Below, piece after piece: positions 34,067 to 45,984 of a DNA stretch of 64,000 bases. Made by a program: the position numbers and the translations under genes. This stretch comes from Hirundichthys speculiger. Lineage: Eukaryota; Chordata; Actinopteri; Beloniformes; Exocoetidae. The notes beneath the pieces were generated by a model. The model was not told where the DNA came from and did not search any database. It was given only the letters and a program-made list of their open reading frames with translations. The stretch spans positions 121,001 through 185,000 of the forward strand of contig JAGFBZ010002546.1 in the NCBI GenBank assembly GCA_018398805.1, in the 5' to 3' direction. Each line of letters opens with the position of its first letter. Positions within the stretch are counted from its first letter, which is position 1.

Positions 34067-34950
34067 GGAGTGGCATACGATAAGTTAGCAACCCATCAGA
34101 ACCTAAAGCTCTGGATAACTGGGGACCTATCAGGCTCATTGTGTTCAGCTACTGCAACATTAAATCACATCCTGTAAGGCTGTAACAGGTTAGTTACAGG
34201 TACTGAAACAGATGCAGGCAATGTTGAGGACGTTCTAAGAAACAGAGTGTAGTTATCCTGTTTGTGCGTGTGGAGTAGAAATATAGAGGTGATACGTCAG
34301 GTAAGCGAGAGGTTGGATATTCAGAAGCTGCTAGTGACTGGAAAATACAGGTAGATCTAGGTGGAAAGCTGATGGTTCGGCAGGAAATAGTTTGAGGCAG
34401 GAAGACTCAGTGGAAGAAGCCAAGCTGAGATACTTTGGGGCAGAAGCTGAGAAGTGAAGATGGAAAGTTGGGTTTTTCCAGTGGAAGCGGGATATAGAGC
34501 TGGATCAACAGTCTCATCATTAGGGGAACTGGGAGTACTGGGACCGAGTTGAGGACAGACGAGGCAGGCAGATGTAGTCAGTGGATCTGGATCAGGAGAA
34601 ATGGTGTCATGGGGGGGGGGGTCCACCTACCAGGCCTCTTGGGTGGAAATCCAGGAAGAGGAAGTTTATCTCAGGAAGTAGGAGAGGCCTTTTTGAATTT
34701 CTGTCTGGGACCATGCTGGTGAGTTTTATTGCTGGTTTCTGCTGGGTGCTAGAGAAGGTAGCATCAGCATCATCATTACCTGGAGCTGGGATGAATAGAG
34801 CCTGGGTTTGTTGAAGATGACAGTGCTGTTTTGACTGAAGCCATTTAGTAAGTTAACTAATGGAGGTTGATGTAGCAGGATATGGTTGGATTTGGGAGGG
34901 AGGGTGTCCAGCCCAACCCAGCAGCACTCTGGATGATCCGAAATGGTCAA

Positions 34951-35940
34951 TGGTACATGTGCAGTGACATATAGTCATATATGTGAACATTTGGGAACAG
35001 TTGTAGTACCACCTGTAGGCTACAGGTGATGCATCCTGACTCTTTCTGGTTTTAGCAGATGGAACACAGACTTAGTCAATCAGTAGTTAAGATACTGAAG
35101 ATGATTGACAGTTAAACTAACTTTCTATCGAAGGGCCTAACTGTGAGAGCAGCAAATATTGATGTCTTGCTGTGATCAGAAAAGGTTGTTCTAACTTGCA
35201 CATGCTTTGTCCAATCTGCCTCAACATTTTTACACTGGAGGAGACCTTTGGTTCCATTATTTGGGGTATTTTGTCAGAGCTTCGTCAGTTTTGTGGATGG
35301 ACATCCAACAGCGCCTGTGTTACTCACTGTGAAACAGGATTTGGGTGGTTCTGCCACACAAAAATGTGAAAACTTCAATCAGTCAAATCGATCAAAAGCA
35401 CTGATTGGTCCCTGGAAGATGATCATTTAAAGTGTCATCTGCAGGTAACTGAAGACAGTGTCAGGATCTGTAATGTTCTCAGTTTTCCTGGTTCTCGTTA
35501 GAACAGCAGCATTCATGATTAATTAAAGCTGTCGTTACAGTTGTCAAGTCTACTGAAGATGAAGGCTGGATGAGTTTCTGGAAATCAGATGTCTGACTCT
35601 TTATATTTGTTTGAGATTATACAAATCTGTGACCTCAGCTCTGAGTAGATTCACAACAGCTTTTTTGTTTTCATACTTCCATTTTATAACCGAATAGATT
35701 TATTTCTGTTTTCTTTATTCTCAACTGGTTTAGGAAGATGGTTGACACGGGGGGGGGGGGGGGGGGTTTTTTACAGTTGAAAAGATCTCATATTCTGCTT
35801 TAACAGACTTTAAAAGGTTAATATTGACTGAAACTATCAAATATAGGCTTTCAGGCCATTTGTCATTTTAAGACATACATGACCACTTCAGCAATAATCT
35901 TTTAAAGAGCAGTTGTACCAGGAGCTTCCATGACTTTAAA
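34951..35940. other. No recognised gene
   Basis: Short frames without similarity that I recognise; a run of 18 G at 35750-35767. Nothing else supported. Confidence 0.35.
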
Positions 35941-35954
35941 TTCCATTTGCAGAT

Positions 35955-36660
35955 TGGCCGTCTAACATCCAATCACAGATCAACCCCACCCACATGCTAA
36001 CGTCCAATCACAGATCAACCAGGCTCACAGTCTGACGTTCAATCACAGATCAACCCCGCCCACAGCCTGACGTCCAATCACAGATCAACCCCGCCCACAT
36101 GCTAACGGTCAATGACAGATCAACCCCGCCCACAGTATGACGTCCAATCACAGATCAACCCAGCCCACAGTCTGACGTCCAATCACAGATCAACCTCGCC
36201 CACAGGCTAACGTCCAATCACAGATCAACCGGGCCCACATGCTAACATCCAATCACAGATCAACCGGGCCCACATGCTAACATCCAATCACAGATCAACC
36301 GGGCCCACATGCTAACATCCAATCACAGATCAACCGGGCCCACATGCTAACGTCCAATCACAGATCAACCGGGCCCACAGTCTAACGTCCAATCACAGAT
36401 CAACCCCGCCCACAGTCTGACGTCCAATCACAGATCAACCCCGCCCACAGTCTGACGTCCAATCACAGATCAACCGGGCCCACATGCTAACATCCAATCA
36501 CAGATCAACCGGGCCCACATGCTAACGTCCAATCACAGATCAACCGGGCCCACAGTCTAACGTCCAATCACAGATCAACCCCGCCCACAGTCTAACGTCC
36601 AATCACAGATCAACTGGGCCCACAGTCTGACGTCCAATCACAGATCAACTGGGCCCACAC
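35955..36660. repeat. 35-bp minisatellite containing CCAAT, about 20 units
   Basis: Units of CCAATCACAGATCAACCCCG plus CCCACAGTCTGACGT recur every 35 bp (36005, 36040, 36075). CCGCCC and GGGCCC variants alternate in blocks. Each unit carries a CCAATCA word. Confidence 0.93.
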
Positions 36661-37434
36661 CTCTAATGGGTTGTGTTTACTCTCGCAGCAATGTATCGCA
36701 GTTATCTTGTCGCCGGTATGCCGCAGTTACTTTTGATTTATGCTCAATTTTGAAGCGGGTCTCGGCTATGTTATTTAACGCCACAACACGAGAGCGACAA
36801 TTACAAACTAGCTAAACTTACTAAACTTATCTCTTGTGTTGTTCCACTTCCTCACCGTCTCGGCCGTATCCAGACCCACATTCATCGCTATCTCCCTCCA
36901 TTATTTACTAGAATATGTGCAATTTTGGGGAGGAGCACCGGAGTGTCTGCATGGGGGGTGGGGGCATTTCTCAGACGACCTGATTTCCGACTATAAACCA
37001 GGCTTAAATCACATGGGGCTAGCCATGCCTCCCCTTAGACAGGGAACCATGGCAACGTAACTAGCAGTGATGGTCAGGGTCAGCCCTGACTGGTTCAGAG
37101 CAGATGGTTTGAACTGGAGGCCTACAAGCCCTCGTTCCCAGTGAGAGTACTGCCTAACCCATCGTCTCCAGTATCAGAAACCATCAGGAACCCACCACAG
37201 CTTCACTGGTCTGGATAACCACCAGAGTCGCTGTGTGGGTGTCTGTCAGCAGATCAAATACATTTAATCAACACACTGACACTTCAAGAAACTAAATCTA
37301 AAGCTTAAATGAGCAAAATGCCCATTTATTAAGATAAGTGTCTTATATTTCAGTTGAATGTGCATCACATGTATTGTGTTTAAAATGTGGTTTTAAATAT
37401 AATGCATTGGGGAAATAAGGAGTAGATTTTGTCA
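36661..37434. other. No recognised gene
   Basis: The 36660-37060 part has an unusual mix of TCGCAG/TCGCCGG words and a 74-codon frame without family similarity. The rest is AT-rich. Nothing is supported. Confidence 0.3.
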
Positions 37435-37442
37435 ATAGCTAC

Positions 37443-38610
37443 TAGGGCTGGGCGATATGGCCTAAAAAAAAAATCTCCGATTTTTTCAGAAAAAATCCAG
37501 ATTCACGATTTAAATCGATTTTTTCCATCCCCTACCTAAAATCAATTTGTAGATGACAAAGAAATTGTTCAAAACAAGTTTCAGTTTTATTTTGTTTAAA
37601 TTTTCCCTTCTGGGGTTTCAGTTAAATAAACAAGCCACAAAAAAAGAGATGGCAAGCCCTGCCTGCCATTGTGAACAGTGACAATGTAACTTTTCAGTAA
37701 TCTAGTTTCGAAATGACACAAAAAATAAGTAAAACATAGTATTATAAGACCCCTTTTTTGAGGTTGACAAAATAAAGTGCAAACAAAACTCTCAGTTACC
37801 TGAACATGTTTTGCATAATAAGGAGGTGCTTGTGTGGTAAACAAAAAGTATTTGGGCACTATTTTGATTCCCTGAATCATGTTAACTTAACTTAAACATC
37901 TGCATCAAATAAAATTAAAAATTTAATTTTAGGCTTCTATTGTAATTTACGAGGCAAGGCAACGTCAGAAAAATATTTGCAGCCTGGTATCACGTACCTG
38001 GGATCCAAAACTTTGAGCAGGTGAATAAACCCCGGCTTTTCCACGGTGTATATGGGCACCATATCATAACATACATGGCGACTGCATCCGTGACAGCTTT
38101 CCACCGGGCTCCTTTCTCATCATACGGGATACAGTTTGTCAACGTTTCCAAGACGGTAGGTTGTTTTTTGGTGGCGGTGCTTGGGCTGCCGCGGTCGTTT
38201 TTTTCGTAGGGAACAACACCTCTCTAACTCTGCAGCATGCTTCTGTTTAAGGTGCTGCAGTAAATTGTAGTACTGCTACCTTTGGTAGCAACAGCCTTTA
38301 AACAGACTTTGCAGTGAGGTGCTGTTTGTTCTGTGTCTGACGCCACGAACCCGAACCAATTCCAAATAACCGAGGATACGTTTCTTTTCTTCGGTGTAAG
38401 ATTAGCACTGCTTGCTTGTTTGTGTACCTAGCGCGGGTGGGGAGGGGGGCGCGCGAGGGGGGCGCGCACTCCGCGCTCTCTGACCTACGGGAGCCCAGCA
38501 GGCAGGCGCTGGTGGCGGATGTTAATGAGAAAATCGATTTTCATTAAAACAAATCGACATTAAGTACAAATTCGAATTAATCGATTAAATCGATTTATCG
38601 CCCAGCCCTA
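37443..38610 (-). mobile_element. hAT element (1168 bp) with ZBED-type transposase relics
   Basis: Inverted ends TAGGGCTGGGCGATA / TATCGCCCAGCCCTA and an 8-bp target duplication ATAGCTAC (37435-37442, 38611-38618). On the minus strand, broken hAT transposase segments are readable: a BED-finger-like CKVCLKAVATKGSSTT (about 38310), then KAVTDAVAMYV, and a PYTPWKS/LDPRY-like stretch (about 38100-37990). Stops and frame changes make it non-functional. Confidence 0.92.
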
Positions 38611-39142
38611 ATAGCTACAAAGAGTTCGGAGCTACTAACATTTCATGAAAGTCAGAGTGCAAAACTTTCACTCTGATCAGTTTTGGCATAAGTCCACTCT
38701 GCTCACGTTTCATGAAATAAACCCAGTAAATCAATGATCTGCCGTCACTGAAAGTCTGCAGTTTAGGAGGTGGTGGACTGTGAAGTCCTAAAATGTTCAG
38801 CTTCAGGAGACACAAACACAAAAGTCACCAGTGTTTTTAAGCTTCCTTCTCCACGTCGCTGACTAAAAGAAGAGTTAGTTGCTATTATAATACAGAGAAA
38901 AACAACTAAAAGGAGATGCAGCTTCAGCTCAAGACAACAGGCCCTTCAAAGCAGGTTTTCAGGTGGTTTTGTGTCCAGGGGGGTTAGGGTTGGGGGCCGT
39001 TCCCGTCCAGCATCTCCCTCCAAGCTGTTCAGGAATGAGTCTTGGAGACGCACTTAGCAAACACCGTGAAATAATGCACCAACTGCAAAAGAAAATAGTG
39101 CTGTTGCACATTTATTTAAACAACCTACAAGACTATATAAAC
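38611..39142. other. No recognised feature
   Basis: No gene or complete element. GGGGTTAGGGTTGGGG at 38978 is one of the scattered telomere-like words. Confidence 0.3.
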
Positions 39143-39754
39143 TAGGGATGGGTGTAATAAATCGATTAATCGATGATTGATCATTAAGAATTTGGTCGAA
39201 GACATTAATTTTTGTCGATGAACCGAATGTTTTTTTTTTTTTTTAAACAATCCGAATGTAGGTTATCAGTTCACGTCCTCAAACAATGCAATGCATTTCG
39301 CTGTGCCACCGATAGAAATGTGGCAACATTTCACCATCACCCTACCCTGGCTGGCCTCGGTTGTTACACGCCAGCTTCTGTAGGTCATCGCCTAATCACG
39401 AAGCAGTCGCGGCAAAGTGTGGCGTGGGACCACTTTCGTTTAGAAAATGACCAAGAGTACTGCAATCACTGCAATGCAAACTACAAATACAATTATTCGG
39501 CAACGACAATGATGTATCACTTGAACAACGCGCATCCAAGCCTTGTAAAGGACGGTGGAGGCGGTCCAGCTCTATCTCAGCCTAGCTTAGCCTAGCCTAG
39601 CCTCAACTTGGTGTTAGCACAGACCAGAAGGAGCTGCAGTGCACATCAAGCACACAACAAGCGCATCTTTTTAAGAAACAAAAAGCCTGTAATACTGGCG
39701 CCTTGATATAATGGGAAATAAATTGTCTTCGTTAAGTAGTCTCGATATCTCTTC
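39143..39754 (+). mobile_element. hAT left half with BED zinc finger
   Basis: Starts TAGGGATGGGTGTAATAAAT, a hAT-type terminus. A 127-codon frame (39212-39595) holds a BED finger: WDHFRLENDQEYCNHCNANY, then YHLNNAH, giving C-x2-C and H-x4-H spacing. No catalytic region or right end is found. The piece is cut by the hAT element at 39755. Confidence 0.72.
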
Positions 39755-40759
39755 TAGAGGTGTCCTGATCCGATATTCGGATCGGATCGGCCGCCGATAT
39801 GAGCAAAAAATGCGGATCGGTATCGGATCGGCAAGCCCTAAAAATGCCGATCCAGACTCCCGATCCATTTTTTTTCTAAAGCCCGTTCCGGGTTTTCCAG
39901 CGCACCGCGCAGCGCATTATTCAGATAACCCATTCCAGGTTTTGCTCTGTGTTTCCCTAATATCCGGTCCGCATTTTCCAGCACACCTTCAGCACACGAG
40001 GATCTCCCTCCTAATCAGTGTTGCCAACTTAGCGACTTTGTCGCTATATCTAGCGACTTTCCAGACCCCCCTAGTGACTTAATTTGTAAAAAGCGACTAG
40101 CGACAAATCTAGCGACTTTTTCTCTGGTGATTTAGCGACTCACTGGCACTCAAACCGCTAGGTTTGAAGCCATCACTTGGCTGCTGTCTGCCTCGTGAGC
40201 CGCGCTTTTCTCTCTGTTTTTCTCTCTCTGTCGGGCTCAGTGCACAGCCACAAACACCCCGCCCCCCGCGCGAGAGACAACTCGAGCTCCCCCCCCCCGT
40301 TTGGGACGTTTGGGAATCGTGACGAACTGCCACTGAACAGTGTCAAAGCACAGGTACTAATGCTGTTAATAGACGGTTAAACTCAGGTTGTGTTTGCTTA
40401 ATACAGTTAACAATATTATCTGCACTTATGGCTTGTAAAGCCGTGGTTTACTGATGCCATTTCTGTTTGTTATTTATCATTTTGTCTATTTTGTGTTGAT
40501 TTGTTGAATAAATAGGTCAGTTTCTCGTTACCAACCAATGTGTGTAATTCAAATGCACCTAATTCAGCTGGCTAGTTATTATCAGGAGTAAAACCCTATT
40601 CAGCATGAGTCTGACAACAAAGTAAGTTGGTTAAATGACTTAAAACTTTAATACATGCTCAGATAGGCCGGTATCGGTATCGGCAGATATTGGTATCGGA
40701 TCGGAAGTACAAATAAATATCGGATCGGAAGTTCAAAATGCTGGATCGGGACATCTCTA
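39755..40759. mobile_element. Non-autonomous hAT element (1005 bp)
   Basis: Ends TAGAGGTGTCCTGATCC and (right end) GGATCGGGACATCTCTA are inverted, with 8-bp duplications ATCTCTTC at 39747-39754 and 40760-40767. Inside, CAGTGTTGCCAACTTAGCGA at 40016 looks like the left end of yet another element (TAGCGACTTT repeats follow to 40140). No transposase. Confidence 0.92.
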
Positions 40760-41269
40760 ATCTCTTCTTTTTATTATTGTTGTTTTTTTTAAAGAAAAGA
40801 CACAGGAAATGTCTGTTACGTTATTCTCGACCACGAACATCCGGGCCACTGAACACATCCAGGCATGTGCGGGTCATAGCAACCAGGCCATAGCAACCAG
40901 GCCAACTACAATTGAAAAGTCTAGTTCTCCATTTTGAGACAATATGATTTAAATTGAGAATTATCTTCTGCCGCCACTAGATGGTGACAATGACCGTTCT
41001 TTAAAAGTAAACTTCTCAAGCTCTGACAACTGTCTTTCAAAAAAAAAAAAAAAGATAAGAAAATAAAATCTTTGAGGTAAATATTATGGGGAAAAAAAAA
41101 ATCAATCAAGCTGATGTGTTCAGCTATATTACTGCTCAGTTTGGTGTCATAAAAATATGTTAAGCTGCCAGGATATGGCCATTGGTTATGATTTCACATT
41201 TTTAAAAAATATAGATAACTGGTGGACTAATAGACCCTAAGATCCAACGTATGTATGTACTTGTTCAGG

Positions 41270-42471
41270 GTGGAAGAATCATCATATGTCTGGATTTTAG
41301 GGCAGATTGAACAATGCATGTGAAGGTTGGACTTTTCCATTCATGGCGAAACATTGAACTTGGCCGTACTCTCACAGCCACACCCTTTGATAAAAAGTTA
41401 CAGTTTTTATTGTCATTTTGAATGTCTATACTACTGATTTGAACCAGTTTGAGGTGTGTCGACTCATCCCACTCGGAGCAGGGATGCCTAATGTAAAAGA
41501 TGACATTTCCTGTTGTCAATAGGTGGCGCTTCAACCGTTCCTGAATATTACAGGTTCTGTGTGTTCAGAATGGGACTTTCTTGTTTAAAAATTGCACCAG
41601 GTCACTATGACCTGTTTCTCAGTATCTAATGTAGAATATCTAATCCATGTAGGAAATGGTTCAGGCGCCATGGCGTGATTTTCTGAGACTGGCTGAGAGG
41701 AATTTAGCTCAAGGTTCAACGTTCTGATAAAGTGGTTAAAATGACTGTATTTCCTCTGATTCATTGTCTTGTGCTGACAACGGTTGTCCTGTACGCTGCT
41801 GTGAGTACCTGACCATCTCTGCTTGTATATAATGGAGATTAAATCCACTTGCACCCTCTGTCCGATTGTCCAGTCAAGTGTTGTACAACTGCCTCACTAG
41901 AATTCACTAATTACTGGTAAACTGCTGTACATTAACAGTAAAATTTAAACAACAGACTTCAATCATACTCATCCGTTTCGAACCAGATTATTGGCTGAGT
42001 TACAGCCCATTTCTCTTTAATGTCGAGTCTTCGAAATGACATCAAACTTCGCCGCGTCACTGCAACCACGCCCTCTGGTAAAAAGTTTTAAGCTTTGCAA
42101 ACTTTCATCAGCCATGTGTCTAGATTTGAACAAAAAAATTTTGGAGTCAATCCAATCAAATCTCTGGGAGGAGTTCGTTAAAGTACGAGGCCTGGAAATG
42201 GCCAAAAATATTGGAAAAACTGCATGTTCCATTCAAAATAGCGGACTTCCTGTGGGAGTTAAGAGCATGGGTCCAAGAGACTTTTTTGTAGGTTTGAGGA
42301 TGATACATCAGTCACACAAAGTTCATGTCTGTAGGTGGAAGCATATAGAGGGGCCCGTTAATTAAAAAAAAAAAAAACCTGCAGCACCCATAGAATATGT
42401 AAATTTCACACACAATGAATGTGTGTGCAAAAAAAAGGCCCCCAAAAAGGCGATTCATTTCGGATAATAAT

Positions 42472-42507
<36 letters not shown>

Positions 42508-42557
42508 AAATACACGAAATACAATAAGGCCCGAGCATCCTTGGTGCTCGGGCCCTA
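41270..42557. mobile_element. Non-autonomous DNA element, right end GTGCTCGGGCCCTAA
   Basis: The right terminus AATAAGGCCCGAGCATCCTTGG with GGTGCTCGGGCCCTAA (a small hairpin) closes the element near 42557. The interior phrases GAGTCAATCCAATCAAATCT and GGAGGAGTTCGTTAAAGTAC are ones I recognise from this fish family. The left boundary is not found. Includes a (CAA)n microsatellite at 42469-42506. Confidence 0.5.
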
Positions 42558-44869
42558 AAAATAAAAAAAAATCAGTCATTTGCCTGTAAATTATCTTTGC
42601 GTTGTACATGATTCGGATCGTGATTCAAATTGTATCGGGAACCCTGGTGATTTGATTCGTATCGCGACTTGAGTGAATCGTGGCATGCCTCAGTTAAATT
42701 TTTAGTTTTTAGTTTTGAACATGAGAAAATTAAAATGGTACAAATGGCCACCTGGGAGAGCTCTCCTGAACCATCTGGACTAAAACCTCTAATTATGTTA
42801 TGTGTCACTTTATCTGAGTCAAATTTGAACAAATAATATTCACATATTGTACTATGAAGTGGGAGCTACTACATATACATGAAGGGAACTATGAAAGGAA
42901 GCCTCTAGGTATCCGTAAAGGGAGCCATCAAGGGCGCTACAAAGCACCAATTGCTTATCTCAGTCCACTGCTGATATATCTCCCTCTGGGCATTTGGACG
43001 ACACGAATCTGAATGCTCCAGATCACCATATTGTCAGAAGGTCTGATTTCCGGGAGGTCTGCGCACCTACTGATTAGTAGCAGCACCTAGCTGTAGCTTA
43101 CCCTCACAGTTCAAACTGGGGGTGCTAACTCTACATCATGACTGCATTTTCTTTAAGGCCAGTTAAATTCTCGTGATGGGCTTCATGCCATAACATCATC
43201 AGTCCCACAATGTTTCTTTAAAAACAAAAAGGATTTTCCCAAAAATGTGCCAGCTACTACTCTTAAAAAAACAGGCAAACCAACACTAAACCAGGGCTCA
43301 AGACTGCAAATGGTGCCACTCAATTCAGCTGTGAATAAAGACCTAACAGAGCATAATCATTCTTAGTTTACAAGTATTATGTCGTGTTGTGTTGTTAACC
43401 CTTGCAGACCACTGCCACTGGCGCTGGGATGGTCTCAACGGCTATCGGCTGCAGATTAGCTCATACTCTCGGGCTGTTGTAAGAGCGAAACAGAGGACGA
43501 CCTCTAGCTTGTCAGCCATGAGGCCTTGCAGTGACCAGAACAGTTAACAGTTAGTCCCAAGGTTGGCCTGGAACCCTCCAGACTGACCAACCAGACCACA
43601 ACCCAACAATCCACATTTGCCCTTATGTAGACTGTATGAGAAGAACTGGTCAAACTCATGTGACGTCGCCCACAGATTTTCTGGAGTCAGGAGCTCCAAC
43701 AGAGCGCCACCACGTAGATGTGGATATCAACAGTTGGTACCTTCCTGGTATCAATCAATTATCTGTACCATCAAGAAGAACCAGGGCTGCAACATCTGTC
43801 AGATGTTTTTCCACATCGTAAAAACAAAAATATTGCAATAAATGGTAGTCTGTTTTACAAATGCTATGCACAAATATATGACTGATCATCACCATGATAA
43901 CCGTCACAGGATTGGTAATTCTTTGTTTTCTCAAACAGCTTGTTAGTTCCTGGACTCTACGACAACATGTCTGTTGCACTATCAACTTTTTGCCGTAAAA
44001 ATCACAAATTTCACAAAATGTTGACCTTCTTAACTTCAAATACCCCTTTTCTTTTAGGATAAACTTTTGCAAGAAAACTTTATGACCGTTACAACTGAGG
44101 TAAACTTGCTACTTTTCATCGTAAATGTGACGTCAGAACTGAATCAAACGTCTCCAGAGATGTTCACGTTATAAGCACATGATTGTTTTCGCAGGCCAGG
44201 TCACATGAAGTGGGGGCCGGGGGGTGCAATAAGACACATGTGAACTGGGAGGTGGTTTTGGACACACCCATAACTTATCTACAACAGTCAACCTGTCCGT
44301 CATGACTTTCCAACGCCGTCAGGTCAGCAGCATCCAACGCAGTTTGAGCTAGTTTTTAATGAAAGCTCCGCTTTCAGCTTGATTTATGCTTCTGCGGAGA
44401 AGCAGATGTGCACATAAGCTACGTACAGGCCCTATGCCATCTTTGGAGTCATACTTGAGCGTGTTGTTTGCTCTGTAATTCCATTGTCAACCACTAGAGG
44501 GCAGTGTGGGTTCTTACTGCAGGAAGTCAGTGTCCAGGCTGAGGGTCTGGCACAGATATGTCTTCAATGTAGAAGCACTTTAAGCGTGTAAATGGAATGT
44601 AGCATTGTATACAATTTTATTGACAAAGGCCAGAAAAGTGCAGCAGTGAATCTTATTAAATCAATCTTTCAAACGAATATGTTGTTTTAATGAACTTATG
44701 ATCAATACATTGAAAAATTATGAAGTTACTGAAACAGTCACCAGCTGCAGCGTTGTATTCTGCTCACAGAACAAAGAAACAAACAGATTTTCATTGCTAT
44801 GGTTTGCTGAGGACAGACTAGCCTCTCAGGGACTAAGCTACGATGCGTAGGAACACCGCTCAGCGCCGC
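42558..44869. other. No recognised gene
   Basis: Short frames only. GATTCGGATCGTGATTCAAA at 42610 looks like a decayed DNA-element end, and GCTTGATTTATGCTTCTGCG at 44377 resembles another fish transposon end without a partner. Confidence 0.35.
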
Positions 44870-45480
44870 AGCTCTACAGCGCCCCCTTTTACGGCGTAAA
44901 ATGTGACTGAGATGATTTAAAGCTGCTTTCCTGAGACCACGTTCACGCAGCTGCCGAATACGAGGTTATTTACAACTTTTAGAGATTGACTGAGCGACGG
45001 CGCCGTTTTCCACACGGACTTGTGAAGCAGGGCTGCGAGCTCCGGCCGCCAGAGCTCTCCCAGCGGTCTTTTCTCTGTCTGGAGCGGCTGCCTCAGCCCC
45101 TCCGGCCGGGCCTCGGCTCCCGGCGCACCGCCGCTGCGCTTACCGCTCTGGAAACCGTAAAGGTTACCGATAGAGTCGAAACTGTGCTTAAAGGCAAAGA
45201 AAGTCGGATTTACCTTTCAACGGTGCCGACTCGGCATCTTCCAGCTGCCGCTGTGTCGACGCTCCACGGTAAAATGGCTGCAACAACAGCGGTGTGGATG
45301 ACAGACCAGCGAGAAGAGGCGGAGGCTGCCGGGAGAGAGGAGGAGGGAGGCGGGCTCAGTTCACCCCGCCGACGGGTGGGGGTGGGGAACGGCACAAGTG
45401 GCTGGAAGACCTTGTAAAAGAGACAAAAAACTAAATTCACATGTAAGAAAACGACCAGTGTGTTAGACTGGAGTGCCTCT
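44870..45480. promoter_or_regulatory. CpG-rich segment, possible promoter / first exon
   Basis: Markedly richer in CpG and G+C than its AT-rich surroundings. AAAATGGCTGC at 45273 resembles a YY1 site, common at vertebrate start sites. On the minus strand TTGAAAG|GTAAATCC (about 45222) is a good splice donor. A 143-codon plus-strand frame (44986-45417) spans it but has no similarity that I recognise. I cannot name the gene or be sure of the direction. Confidence 0.35.
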
Positions 45481-45984
45481 TCACAGCAACCGTTAAATGT
45501 GCGGTCTACAGCCGGCGACTGTTCCAGAAACCTGAGCGCAACGTCATGTGACGTCATTACGGGGCGGGGCTTATTGCTATTTTTGTGGCCAATACTTCCT
45601 ACGTCAGCAATTAACGAACACACAGGCCTAAAGCTAGTTTTTCGACAACATTTCTTTGGCTCCAGACATCAAACCGTGACACTTTTGTTTTTGTATTTTA
45701 TGTTCTTTGGCTAAATTTAAATTAATTCTACTTTTAGTCTATTTTGGCCACCATCTGCGTATATATTAACAATTCGTGTCAAGTCAGATATTTGGACAAT
45801 TTTATGTTGCACCAGGCCTTACGCCTCTAATATTTTTGCTGTTTATAACAATTACATCAGCGCATCATGGCCACCACCACGTGTATCGCACACGTTTGAT
45901 TACGTCAGCCATGCAAGCCCTCAAAAAAATGTTTGATGCATACATGAAATGCAACATTCGGTTGAATACCAACTAGACCGGCTG

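Larger units (their letters stand above)
32340..34950 (+). mobile_element. LINE 3' half, broken by three insertions
   Basis: Plus-strand pieces of one retrotransposon occur in order. They are the thumb region of a reverse transcriptase (SISICRGKISNKKFVIEEEE, IPTVREKPAKSL, KSGFPGKQKLWCLQFGLFP, SVYQIPMSTLERTERL; 32400-32735); LPTSILTEEF (32928-32957) joining KCTKVRTEL (33748-33774); a DAEIVG...GQGSFGP segment (33830-33880); and DKLATHQNLKLW with a C...H...C knuckle-like motif (34075-34160). KLRYF...AEAEK and later fragments run to about 34700. The interruptions are a short retroelement tail (about 32735-32885), a TAA-flanked DNA element (32961-33746) and a SINE (33886-34066). The C-terminal order suggests an element with a C-terminal endonuclease (R2/NeSL/Hero-like), which is inference. 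Confidence 0.75.

Noticed and set aside
44986..45417. 143-codon frame as a real protein gene
   Set aside because: CpG-rich sequence tends to lack stops; no family similarity, and the splice evidence points to the opposite strand.
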